In this document: piece after piece, positions 53,475 to 64,000 of the stretch
How the letters are laid out: each line of letters starts with the position of its first letter
Position numbering within the stretch: the stretch's first letter is position 1
Source: Amphiduros pacificus
Taxonomy: Eukaryota > Annelida > Polychaeta > Phyllodocida > Hesionidae
Length of the DNA: 64,000 nucleotides
Assembly: GCA_949316495.1 (NCBI GenBank)
Contig: OX439002.1
Location: 12,952,001 to 13,016,000, forward strand
Direction of reading: 5' to 3'
Notes under the pieces: model-generated
The model's input: the letters and a program-made list of their open reading frames with translations, nothing else
What the model was told of the DNA's origin: nothing
Databases searched by the model: none
Translations under genes and position numbers: made by a program

Positions 53475-53874
53475 ATGGCAGTGGATAACAAGAGTCTGGA
53501 GATGGCATATTACAAGGGAGAGGTGAACTCTCTGGACACGAGCCTCAGTGGAGACAATAATTCCTCGGATATATGGTCTAATATGAGCCAAGTGGGAGTC
53601 GGCTTGGTGGAGGTCGCGGCAGGCCAAGAAGTAGCTTTCCGGAGGGCTGTCCCCTTACTGAAGCAATCCATGGCTGTGGTCATAGCCCTCTCTGTGGCTT
53701 ACTGCATAGTGTTCCTACTGGCCGTGACCAACAACTCCTTGGTGATCAGCGTCATCTACAGGAACCCGCAGATGAGAAATGTCACCAACTATTTCCTGGC
53801 CAACCTGGCCATAGCTGATATTACTGTGTCCTTCATGGTTCTGCCCATCACCCTCATGTCAAATGTCTTTACTG
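53475..53874 (+). CDS. First coding exon of a class A peptide-type GPCR (partial gene)
   Basis: The exon encodes 133 residues plus one base and ends at a consensus donor, ACTG|GTAAGT, so the last codon is split. The start ATG has a good context (CAAAATGG). The N-terminus (1-65) is extracellular in topology and has three N-glycosylation sequons (N28, N29, N36). TM1 spans about 66-94 and ends NNSLVISVIY; N87 is the conserved 1.50 asparagine, preceded by Asn where Gly is usual. Intracellular loop 1 (RNPQMRNVTNYF) and TM2 (LANLAIADITVSFMVLP) carry the conserved Asp2.50 at D115. MRNVTNYF plus LAIAD is characteristic of neuropeptide receptors of the SIFamide/NPFF, orexin/allatotropin and related groups. 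The ligand cannot be assigned from TM1-TM2. TM3-TM7 were not found between here and the end of the window, so the first intron is at least 10 kb. Base composition is clearly more GC-rich than the flanks. Confidence 0.88.
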
Positions 53875-54140
53875 GTAAGTCAGCAATCTCCTTCCATCAA
53901 AGCTCCTATGCTAGGCCCTAGTACCCTGTAGTACGCACAGTTCATATCACACAGTATTTTCTGGGATAAATGTGGGATGTTGTTTCCAAAGAATGGGCTG
54001 AAATGTTATTTACATTTTTAAGTAGTTTGAATTGAAACACATCATGTAATCAATAACCCATGTTTGATTAGTCTTAGTGTAAACCAAACTATATCGAAGG
54101 AAATACGTCATATTGACCAAAATCAATTTATCATAAGCAC

Positions 54141-55864
54141 AGCATAAATCTCTGCTATAATTGACCTGTCACCGTACAAAATCAACTCATTTATATCAAA
54201 AAGTAGTTTATGTTGGCAAAGAAATGAGCTATGTCTTTTATCTCAAGCTTTATCTACGTGTGATCCCAAAACTGATCTTATGCTTGCAAGTCAATTTCTG
54301 TTCTGAGAATGGCGTCCAAGATACCTATTGAAAATTATGAGATTTACTCAAATGTCATCTAAAATAGTTTTATTATTTCAAAAAACAAGTGGCGAATCTA
54401 ACTAATTATAAAGAATGAATCTGATTTACAAAATTGCAGAGACACATTGAAATAGAAACGAGATGTATGCGCATTGATTTTACCACTGGTCCTGGTGACA
54501 GGGTTGGTTGCTTGACTGAAAGGAATGGGGTTTAGAGTTCAAATCCCACTGCCGCCAGTGCTAACTTCAGACGGGTTGAATACCCGTGATATTAGACAAG
54601 ATTACACAACATATGTATTTGTGAAATTTATCTCCGCTCCTAAAAGCTTAATAAGATATCAGTTTGCCATTTACACAATAAATATCAAAGGATGTAAACC
54701 TGTTGCAATTATATGCGTTTATTTTCCCATTCTATTAGGATTAGATAAATAATAACTTATTTCTCACAGCACTTTAATTACTGATAATATATTCAATATT
54801 AACATGAATACAATTTGCTAATTTTCATTGCGATTTTACAATTCAATAATAACATGCAAAATTGGCATCATTAGTTCATAAATGTTGTATAATTGTGAGT
54901 CTCTCTCACAATCGTAGTCTGCTGAGCACTTAAATGTCCACATTTCATTTAAAAAAATGCTTTTTATTAGACCTATCTTATAATGATTGAGAACATGGCA
55001 TTGACAGATCTGATACGTTGGTCTAAATTATGAAATACCACATAAGGAAGTACTAGCAATTTCTTGAAGAATTGATAGCCGCTTAAAATGGTCGCCTTGA
55101 CTTTGGGCGTGCTGTTTCTGCTGTGCTGGTTTTATCAAGTTCAACCAGAAGTCTACGAACACGCCAATATGAAGCGGGACTGACAGTATTATCCTGTTTC
55201 GTCATCGTCTACAGAAGTAATGGACATACATAATCAGCCGAAAGCACAACGAGGTTTGATTACTATTTAGAGCAAAGAAGGAATCCATCATCTAATCGTC
55301 AACCCAATTTGGCCATATCATTTTATGTGAATTACCACGTGACAACTCGTTTATTGCTGCTTAGCTTTCCTGCCAAGCTGGTATGTGCATGTGCTTATGC
55401 CTTGCCTATTAGATCTGTGCCGTGTGACTATGCTCCATCTCCTTCTCATCCCGAAATTCACGTTGTTGATCTGTTACATGTCATGAATTATGGTGTTCAT
55501 ATGTTAGTCTAATGCTTGATGTCAGACATATCAAATACTATTATTTTCAAGTTATTGCTGCTTATGACTTATTGAACTGTATCTTTCCAAATCCTTGAGT
55601 TGTGAACCAATGTCAGAGGCCAACACCTGTTTCCAGTAAACCGTATCAGGGATATTATGACATTTCTCACTCTCCAGGAGGAGCCCAGTGTTCTCTGCAC
55701 ATCCGATTTTATATTTCATATGCACCATCGGTATAGATTTTTTATTGGTATCAATGCCTATAATAAAATGGCAACAAAACCTCAGTCTATATATATATAT
55801 TCATTACAAGTTGAACGATGTCGCCCTATTTATTTTTCTGTGGAACAGTAAGAACAAGTGCACA
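54141..55864. repeat. 1.7-kb tandem duplication, copy 1
   Basis: It starts at AGCATAAATCTCTGC and ends at GTGCACA. It is nearly identical to 55870-57620 apart from scattered base changes and small indels, and lacks a 29-bp stretch present in copy 2 (after about 54469). It lies in the presumed first intron of the receptor gene. A 67-codon frame at about 55309 is shared by both copies with one residue difference, but it starts with TTG and looks like a chance frame. Confidence 0.95.
54485..54600 (+). mobile_element. tRNA-like SINE remnant (within duplication copy 1)
   Basis: A box-B-like GAGTTCAAATCCCACTGCCG is preceded by GGTTGGTTGCTTGACTG, which recalls the anticodon-arm region of tRNA-derived SINEs. 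It is duplicated with its surroundings at about 56243-56357. No tail or target duplication was identified, and the family differs from the four SINE copies listed elsewhere. Confidence 0.45.
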
Positions 55865-55869
55865 ATTAT

Positions 55870-57620
55870 AGCATAAATCTCTACTATAATTGACCTGTCA
55901 CCGTACAAAATCAGCTCATTTATATCAAAAAGTAGTTTATGTTGGCAAAGAAATGAACTATGTCTTTTATCTCAAGCTTTATCTACGTGTGATCCCAAAA
56001 CTGATCTTATGCTTGCAAGTCAATTTCTGTTCTGAGAATGGCGTCCAAGATACCTATTGAAAATGGTGAGATTTACTAAACTGTCATCTAAAATAGTTTT
56101 ATTATTTCAAATAATACAAGTGGCGAATCTAACTAATTATAAAGAATGAATCTGATTTACAAATTTGCAGAGACACATTGAAATAGAAACGAGATGTATG
56201 TCCAAATAGTTAACCGTGTGCTCACCAGCGCATTGATTTTATCACTGGTCCTGGTGACAGGGTTGGTTGCTTGACTGAAAGGAATGGGGGTTTAGAGTTC
56301 AAATCCCACTGCCGCCAGTGCTAACTTCAGACGGGTTGAATACCCGTGATATTAGACAAGATTACACAACATATGTATTTGTGAAATTTATCTCCGCTCC
56401 TAAAAGCGTAATAAGATATCAGTTTGCCACTTACACAATAAATATAAAAGGATAAACCTGTTGCAATTATATGCGTTTATTTTCCCATGCTATTAGGATT
56501 AGATAAATAATAACTTATTTCTCACAGCACTTTAATTACTGATAATATATTCAATATTAACATGAATACAATTTGCTAATTTTCATTGCGATTTTACAAT
56601 TCAATAATAACATGCAAAATTGGCATCATTAGTTCATAAATGTTGTGTAATTGTGAGTCTCTCTCACAATCGTAGTCTGCTGAGCACTTAATGTCCACAT
56701 TTCATTTAAAAAAATGTTTTTTATTAGACCTATCTTATAATGATTGAGAACATGGCATTGACAGATCTGATACGTTGGTCTAAATTATAAAATACCACAT
56801 AAGGAAGTACTAGCAATTTCTTGAAGAATTGATAGCCGCTTAAAATGGTCGCCTTGACTTTGGGCGTGCTGTTTCTGCTGTGCTGGTTTTATTAAGTTCA
56901 ACCAGAAGTCTACGAACACGCCAATATGAAGCGCGACTGACAGTATTATCCTGTTTCGTCATCGTCTATAGAAGTAATGGACATACATAATCAGCCGAAA
57001 GCACAACGAGGTTTGATTACTATTTAGAGCAAAGAAGGAATCCATCATCTAATCATCAACCCAATTTGGCCATATCATTTTATGTGAATTACCACGTGAC
57101 AACTCGTTTATTGCTGCTTAGCTTTCCTGCCAAGCTGGTATGTGCATGTGCTTATGCCTTGCCTATTAGATCTGTGCCGTGTGACTATGCTCCATCTTCT
57201 TCTCATCCCGAAATTCACGTTGTTGATCTGTTACATGTCATGAATTATGGTGTTCATATGTTAGTCTAATGCTTGATGTCAGACATATCAAATACTGTTA
57301 TTTTCAAGTTATTGCTGCTAATGACTTATTGAACTGTATCTTTCCAAATCCTTGAGTTGTGAACCAATGTCAGAGGCCAACACCTGTTTCCAGTAAACCG
57401 TATCAGGGATATTACGACATTTCTCACTCTCCAGGAGGAGCCCAGTGTTCCCTGCACATCCGATTTTATATTTCATATGCACCATCGGTATAGATTTTTT
57501 ATTGGTATCAATGCCTATAATAAAATGGCAACAAAGCCTCAGTCTATATATATATTCATTACAAGTTGAACGATGTCGCCCTATTTATTTTTCTGTGGAA
57601 CAGTAAGAACAAGTGCACAT
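55870..57620. repeat. 1.7-kb tandem duplication, copy 2
   Basis: A direct repeat of 54141-55864. Five filler bases separate the copies. Homology ends at GTGCACA (57613-57619), and a LINE fragment begins within about 50 bp of that end. The extra 29 bp relative to copy 1 lie at about 56200-56229. The few differences suggest a recent event. Confidence 0.95.
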
Positions 57621-57669
57621 GATAATGAGGCAGGTTTAAGATGACTTCGTTTCAGGGTAATAATCACCC

Positions 57670-58600
57670 AGAGCGAAAAATGATGATAATAATAGAATTT
57701 ATATAACACTAATACCAGACACTGTCTGTTCCTAGTCCTATTTAAAGCAGTGTCCCGGGAAGAGGCGTGTCTTCAGGTGCTAAATGAAGACATCATCTAA
57801 GACACTAGTTCTAATTCCGATTAGGAGATTATCCAGAATTTAGGAGCAATGACCACCGAGAAAGCCCTATCCCCTGTTCTTTCCATTTGAAGATGCAGGT
57901 GGCAAGGAGGAATTCTAAAATGATTCTGATATAAACTGGAAGCCAATGCAGATTCGTCATCTTTTCAGATATATATTTTGTGGCGTTTTCACACACCATG
58001 TTCTGCAGGGTTCTACAGCATGATGTGAGGTCTTTTAGTTTGTTCATGTCAGCTACAGGAAGGCCAGTGCGACCATTATTATAATCAAGTGTAGAGGTCG
58101 CACAGGATATTATCAAGGCTCCAGCCGTCTTGATATGTTTCTGATATGGTAATGTCCCTCTTTGCACATTTTCTGAATTTGTGCCTCCATGTTTGAGTCA
58201 AAAGTGATGTATGAGTCAAAAGGTCTACCACAGCCTTATTGGGTGTGATGTCAGTATCGCCTATTTTCACTGATGTCATGTCTAACAGTTGGGCCATGCT
58301 TCTTGTTAGCACAAATAAGCATTTTGTCTCTCCATCATTGAGTTTCATCATGTTTGTCATTAGGTAAGTTCTTACTTCATAAATACTTCATAAATTTCTA
58401 AATGTATCCATATGTTGTCCATACGTCGCATCCATAGAGGATGTAAATCTTGGTGTCATCTGGAGAGATGAAGTCGCTCAGACCATACGTTGCTATGATG
58501 TCAGCAACAGGAGATAGAGTAAATAGTATATAGAATTGGTCTGGACAGCAGTATCTGATAACTATAAGTATCAAATATTCGCTGGTATGCCGGCTGATTA
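57670..58600 (-). mobile_element. CR1/L2-like LINE, 5'-truncated reverse transcriptase and 3' end
   Basis: Reading the minus strand from 58600 downward gives LSRPILYTIYS (usual VLGPILYTIYT), PVADIIATYGLSDFISPDDT with SPDD where the catalytic YADD is expected, then NMMKLNDGETKCLF, VKIGDTDITP, TSTLDYNNGRTGLPVADMNK, TNLHWLPVYIRIILEFLL and finally GDRAFSVVIAPKFW. This is the usual order of the C-terminal half of the RT and its tail region. Several frame changes and stops are present, and the altered YADD shows the copy is dead. The 3' end runs into a short ATTATTATCATCAT tract at about 57680. The 5' end abuts a 30-bp minisatellite. Confidence 0.85.
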
Positions 58601-58619
58601 AGAAAACAAAAAAAAACCA

Positions 58620-59035
58620 AGCCATCACTTGGGAAGCCTTGTCATTAAAACTGCGGACCTCGGAAGAAACCCCGTCATTAAGAGAAGGGATCTGGGATGC
58701 CCTGTCATTAAAAATAGGGGCCTGGGATGCCCTGTTATTAAGAGTAGGGACCTAGGATGTCCTGTCATTAAGACCAGGGACCTAGGATGCCCTGTCATTC
58801 AGAGTAGGGGCCTGGGATGCCCTGTCATTAAGAGAAGGGGCCTAGGATGTCCTGTCATTAAGACCAGGGACCTAGGATGCCCTGTCATTCAAAGTAGGGA
58901 CCTAGGATGCCCTGTCATTCAAAGTAGGGGCCTGGGATGCCGTGTCATTCAGAGCAGGGGCCTGGGATGCCCTGTTATTAAGAGTTGGGGCCTGGGATTC
59001 TCTCTCATTACGGAGGGTCCTGGGAAGCCATTATA
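58620..59035. repeat. 30-bp minisatellite
   Basis: About 13 to 14 units of 30 bp share GGATGCCCTGTCATTAAGAG, then an AGGGACCTA or AGGGGCCTG end. The length is a multiple of 3, so the plus strand reads a degenerate decapeptide (GCPVIKSRDL) for 145 codons. This is best taken as a repeat, not a gene. Confidence 0.94.
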
Positions 59036-59077
59036 TTTCACAATATGTGCCGAAGATGTAGAATAGCTGGTGGAATG

Positions 59078-59182
59078 TCCTCCTTTACAAAGACAACGGG
59101 TTCGCCCTCAAGCACGGGCCTCAGCTGGGAAATGGTATCACGAGTTCAATCTCGGCACGGCCGGGGATCGAACCCATGACCT
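59078..59182 (-). mobile_element. tRNA-derived SINE fragment
   Basis: On the minus strand it runs from GGTCATGGGTTCGATCCCC (box B) through GCCGTGCCGAGATTGAACTC and GAGGCCCGTGC to ACCCGTTGTCTTTGTAAA. It is the central part of the same SINE family as the copies at 2.1, 38.3 and 42.3 kb. Both ends are missing. Confidence 0.8.
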
Positions 59183-60546
59183 TTTTCTTTAGGTACTTTC
59201 TTATTTCTATGTCAGGTTATATAAAAAGGCATCCAAAATTTGGCTTTTGAGGAGAAAAATAAACAAATATGTACATACCTTATGTATTGAATATCAAAAA
59301 GCGTAGGGCATGTCATCAACACATAACAACCATGCTAAAACACAATATGATGTGGAAGTGAGATCAATATTTCTGAGAGTGTATGATTTTCTTTGTATCC
59401 AGATTGAAACTAGTCAGTAAGGGCGTCTAGTTTCAGATGTGGGACGAGCTGGTCGGCAACTGTCAGTTTGGAGAAATTGGTCAGGTTGGAAACTGTTGGA
59501 TAAAGAATAAGCCTTTGTTATGAAGGATTACCAAACCATAAAACGTGATGATCATCACTATCATTTCACCCTCATATGCGTCTCCTCAGCATGCCCTTTT
59601 CATACATCAAAGGAGATGTTACACAGATTATATCACCAAAGGGCTCTAATGTCACCTCGTGTCTCATCCGTGTGCTGTATAATCGAGCACATACAAGGCA
59701 GGTGTAACAGATCTCATATTCATATGAACTCACACAGAACTGGCTGTCCCTCACCAGCGGGGCACGAGAACGTTTTTATAAACATCATTATGGTACGTGA
59801 CGTTTATGAATCAACTCGATGATTTTATGTATAAGATGGGAAGCCAACCCTCTACAGGAAACTGTATTACACGGAAACAGAATGAGACTGATCGTGTCCG
59901 CTTTAAGATGTTCCATGTCCATTTATGATCTTGCATTTCATCTTATCAATACCAATAAACAGTCTTGTTTGCTTTTCCCTGGAGGTCATCAGAACCATTG
60001 GTTCTCCATTTGCTCATTTCCTTTACATCTCCTGTCCAAATCTATGAGCTAATCCATACATTCTGATCTATGGTTGCAAGAGACAGACCCTGAGGCCTAT
60101 TTTCCTTTTTTTTACTGTTCGGGTCAAGTTGGTGACAGGTGAAATTATCCAAGGTTTGTCTTAGTCTTGGACAATTCCAGATAATGTTATTCTGGCTTCT
60201 CATCATCTTATCGTGACAACATATTCTTTATTCTAGGTTGTGAGTGACCGAAAAAGACAGTACTGCCAAAGAATAAAGTATTTGACAAAAACAGTAATGT
60301 CTGTCACGTGGTAACATGACTTTAACATCAATAAAAATATTTATTCGCACGCGTAAATAAACTGGCCATATCCTGTTTCTGTCCGTGAAAAAAAAACAAA
60401 GTTAACGGAAATGCTATACATGCATATACGATATCTACATCCGGCGTAAAGATCACAGCACATTTTCAATAAAGTAATACCCACCGATAACACGCAGAAA
60501 AATAAATGTCAAGTTCTGGAATTGTGTTTTTTTCTGTCATAAAGGA

Positions 60547-60549
<3 letters not shown>
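59183..60549. other. Gene-free segment
   Basis: No supportable exon. This should be receptor intron if the gene continues rightward. Confidence 0.4.
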
Positions 60550-60640
<91 letters not shown>

Positions 60641-60643
60641 GTA
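60550..60643. repeat. (GT)n microsatellite
   Basis: About 80 bp of uninterrupted GT, ending with GTATGTGTATGTGTGT. Confidence 0.98.
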
Positions 60644-63409
60644 ATTGCTAATCTGGGAGAATTTCATGTTCTTTAAGAGTAAATGTTTCAGGGAAGTTTC
60701 TTTTAGGCTTTGTTACTATTGCCAACTGTATATGACGACAAGACATATAACATCCGTGAAGAGGCCAGGTCTTTGTCAAAGGTGTATGTCTTGAAACTGT
60801 ATCCTTAAGTTTATCAAACTATAACTAATGACTCCATCAATCTGCTTGGGTTGCCACCGTCAAATAAACAGCATAAGGATGGAAAGGTCTCGTGTTGCAT
60901 AACAGAAGAGCAACTGTGTATACACAACTCCTTTACTGAAGGCCAACCTTGGCTTAAGCGTAAAGGATGCTTTATATATGAGGGTGGAGAGTAAGAGAAA
61001 GCCTTGTTCATTACCAAGGGAAAAGGAATATCTCAGAAGTGATTTAAAGGAGAGATCTCCTCACTTGTGGATATAATCATGATTTAGTGGCATCATGAGA
61101 AAATTATACTATTGTAGACACCTGTTGCTAAAATATGTTTAAGTAACATAACTAGCCAGTCATTAAATGTATATTTCCACACACATTAATGATCAAACAT
61201 AAAACGGTAATGATGTTGTATGAATAGGACATTCCTGAAAAATGTTAATGCTAATACCAGTGTGATTTGACCAGATGCCAATTTGGAATGATGTTGGTCA
61301 AATTTTCACCACATCGATTTACCTTATTTCAAAAATTAATGATTGACATCAAATTACATAATAACATTGTTCAAGCTTTGTTCAAGTTTAAGATTAAAAT
61401 GTATTCCATTTATCACAGAATATCCCTTTATTCACAAGGCTGATCCATGTATGACAGTTATTATTTCTAATGTCCTATTCATACTGAAGTATTTTGAAGA
61501 GCTAAAACCACCAAACAAATCAGTTGTGTCGTTGTGTTGTAAGAAGTCTCCACGCAGTTCGTCCTTCGTCTCTGAGGCTTTTGTGGTTTTTTATAAATCG
61601 TCAAGTGCTAGCTAAGGTCTGGCGATTGTTTTGACCTGTTCAAAACATTTGGCATACATTACACAGGACATTTTAAATCGTATTAATTCGTATTAATTCG
61701 TTGCAGCTTGTAGTAGTTCGTTGTCGTGGGCTGTTATACATCCTTGCACAAATATATGAATTCTGAGAATGATTAGAGACTCGTTAATTCGCTTTAACAT
61801 GAATTCGTATTCAATCTACAGATATTCAACATTTATTCACATTTTATGTCAAATTCGCCGGAAAATACCATAATGGCGAATTAGAAAAAAACATTGCCGG
61901 ATGATTAAGGTTATATTGATTAAAACAATACCTCATAAGAAAGTAATATCATCAGATGAACAACATAACCGGATGGGAGAACAATTTGACATACACAGTC
62001 CGTAAGTTTGGACTAATGGTTTATCAGAAGGATCTAGTCCAGAATACTTCTGATCCATTCTTAGTTTTGTCAGTATCTAAATAATGGCCTTTACAGTGGC
62101 CTCCCCCATTTCAGTTTTCATCTTGTATTTTTAATTTAATTTTATTGTTTTTGTCCGTCATTGTTCCCATTAAGTTCTATTATTAGATCAAGCTGCGAAC
62201 TTTCTGGCAAGATGTGATTTTCCGATTTACATATCAAAATTACATGTAAATCTAGTTGTGAGGTTTGGGATCCTATGATTAGAAGTGTCTTAAAATAACT
62301 CCCACATGCTTCTTAACGTTGAATGATGTTATCAAGAAACTGGTGGAGAAATATTTGATGTAGAATGACGTTATCGAGCAACTGGTACTTATTTGGTTTT
62401 GTTATTCTTTTTTATCTTTCGAAAAAGGTAGTCAGTTGAAAAGAAAGAATGCTTTTCATAAACGGGACATGTTTTGTCACATAAATGAATAGCAGGCCAC
62501 AATGAAATCGATAAAATTTATATGAAATCAAAATGGGTCCTTTGTTGTTGTATGGTTATAAAGTAAACCTGATATGGTGCAAAGTGCAGGGATATCGCTT
62601 CCATGAAATGAAATTTAAAGTTCAAAGACCGCCAAAGCAGACCCTTAATCCTTGTGTGACACATGGGCGGCTTTAGCAGAATGGACTAGCCGCCCAGAGC
62701 CCAGAATAACAAGACTACGGATAATTGAATCAACAACCTATAAGCACTCATACAAATATCAGTGGTACCCACAGAAGCCAATTACCATATACTTCGCATA
62801 ATGCAGAACTGAAAATAGACCTCATGTGTAAATATGGTTTGTATATTTATATTTCATTTTAATTCAAGTTTTATTACTGAATAATGTTTTTGTTGGCATC
62901 ATCATTCAAAAGATAATTTAGTATTGTAAAATCATTTAGTGTCTGAAACGATTCCTTTTGTTTTAAAGGCAATTTGAATAATTCTCACGAGAAATGTAAA
63001 ATTTTCAAAAACATGATATATGAATATGATCTAGTAATTGAAAAAAACATAATATATAACAGATATGTTATACCAAGCTCCTCTAGATATGTCTAATAAT
63101 ATTAGACAGATGAATTCTATCCTGCTACTTGCAATATTTGATCTTGCTTGCCAGAACCTAATTTACATGGATATTTGATCATCTAATCATATTATTTTTG
63201 CTCAATCTGATCGAATTGCCTGAAGTATTTAATCTGATCTAACTGCCTGAACAGAAGCAATGTTATACAATATATTAGAACTCATTTCTAATTAGCATGA
63301 ATACATATATCATGCGTCATACATGTATTCGTAAGTTATCATCAGAGATTTGGCTGTGGGACACGAAGTATGAGATGATGTTTCCAAAGTGTATATATTA
63401 GGACATGCA
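60644..63409. other. Gene-free segment
   Basis: No supportable exon or repeat family. The open frames are short and motif-free. Confidence 0.4.
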
Positions 63410-63442
63410 AATGTATCAGTTGTTTCTGACAACTGATACATT
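63410..63442. repeat. Perfect 14-bp hairpin
   Basis: AATGTATCAGTTGT and its exact reverse complement ACAACTGATACATT are separated by a 5-base loop, TTCTG. A second, weaker hairpin (CCATTACACT with AGTGTATGG, one bulge) lies at 63526-63548. Confidence 0.85.
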
Positions 63443-63707
63443 AATGATTTTTTAATGTATGGTAATGTGGTAAAATAAATGATTTTCAAGACTCACTCTG
63501 ACTAAATCTTTGGTGAAAATGTTGTCCATTACACTATACAGTGTATGGCAATGTTATTTCAAGAACCTTGTGTGCACATATTTACAATATTGTATAGACA
63601 CCTGCGCGAAAAAGGTTCAAAGACTATAACATCATTATGATGAATTTATCAACAAAAATAAGCAACTTTACAACATCTTTTTGAAGATCGTGTCTTTGTT
63701 CTATGTA

Positions 63708-63748
63708 TTAATAATGAATAAATGAATGAAAGAATGAATGAATGAAAC
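63708..63748. repeat. AATG/AATA short tandem tract
   Basis: About ten tetranucleotide units (AATA, AATG, AAAG variants). Such tracts often mark the 3' tail of a retroposed element, but no element body is recognisable upstream. Confidence 0.85.
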
Positions 63749-64000
63749 CCCTCTCATCATGTATCTGTCCAAATTTTGCTTTCAACACTCATAAACCTAT
63801 TTTTGTCTGCCCCATAAGATAATTGTGTGTTGTGCAGGCACATGTCGTCAGTGACAAGCACAGTATTTATTTCAAGACAACTGAAATTAGATGTTGCATT
63901 AACTCTAACATTTCACTGTCCTCACTGAAGCCATAGCCGTAAAAACTCTCATTTTAGCGGTTTTATGACTGTGGTGGCTTTTACTCTTGCCTGACCTCAT

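Noticed and set aside
55309-57269. Shared 67-codon frame in both duplication copies
   Set aside because: Similarity is explained by the recent 1.7-kb duplication; the frame starts with TTG and has no motif.
58629-59066. 145-codon plus-strand frame of decapeptide repeats
   Set aside because: Arises from a 30-bp minisatellite whose unit length is a multiple of 3; no other support.
53922-64000. TM3-TM7 exons of the receptor
   Set aside because: Looked for the TM3 Cys and DRY-type region, TM6 CWxP and TM7 NPxxY motifs in the open frames; none seen.

Overview
The window looks like AT-rich nuclear DNA from an animal, most likely a lophotrochozoan and plausibly a mollusc. The genes present have introns with GT-AG splice sites. 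There are tRNA-derived SINEs with short A-rich 3' tails, decayed LINE reverse transcriptases, long AT and GT microsatellites, and a great deal of tandem-repeat DNA. Nothing bacterial is visible. The species assignment is inference from repeat style and gene families, not proof.

Only two host genes can be supported. The first is complete: an eight-exon plus-strand gene (18680-22447) for a 417-residue protein of the serine beta-lactamase-related family, with an N-terminal signal or anchor segment, an S-x-x-K active-site motif and a nearby AATAAA signal. The second is the first coding exon (53475-53874, plus strand) of a class A peptide-type G-protein-coupled receptor. It covers the N-terminus, TM1 and most of TM2 and ends at a clean splice donor; I found no later exon before the end of the window.

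The rest is repeat-rich, gene-poor sequence. From left to right: LINE remnant with a fold-back at its 3' edge (0.7-1.45 kb); SINE (2.1-2.35 kb); AT tract (2.5 kb); 37/44-bp minisatellite (9.45-11.64 kb); 25-bp minisatellite with a 125-bp higher-order period (13.4-14.6 kb); two hairpin-plus-G-tract elements (15.4 and 17.5 kb); the beta-lactamase-like gene; 76-bp satellite (23.9-24.5 kb); 19-bp array (24.6-25.4 kb); RNase H fragment of a second LINE clade (26.8 kb); 31/62-bp array (27.6-28.1 kb); AT tract (33.3-33.6 kb); SINE with target-site duplications (38.26 kb); 21-bp array (38.8 kb); 28-bp array (39.7-40.6 kb); minus-strand SINE (42.3 kb); an 8.7-kb satellite of 72/69/66-bp monomers (42.8-51.5 kb); the receptor exon; a 1.7-kb tandem duplication inside the receptor's first intron (54.1-57.6 kb); a LINE fragment (57.7-58.6 kb); 30-bp minisatellite (58.6-59.0 kb); SINE fragment (59.1 kb); GT tract (60.5 kb); and paired hairpins near 63.4-63.55 kb.

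The two genes show no sign of working together. The most unusual signals are in the tandem arrays: higher-order organisation and frame-preserving length variants in the 8.7-kb satellite just upstream of the receptor, a consensus 5' splice site in nearly every unit of the 9.5-11.6 kb array, and an ATATC core shared by five otherwise different arrays. No new gene system could be demonstrated.
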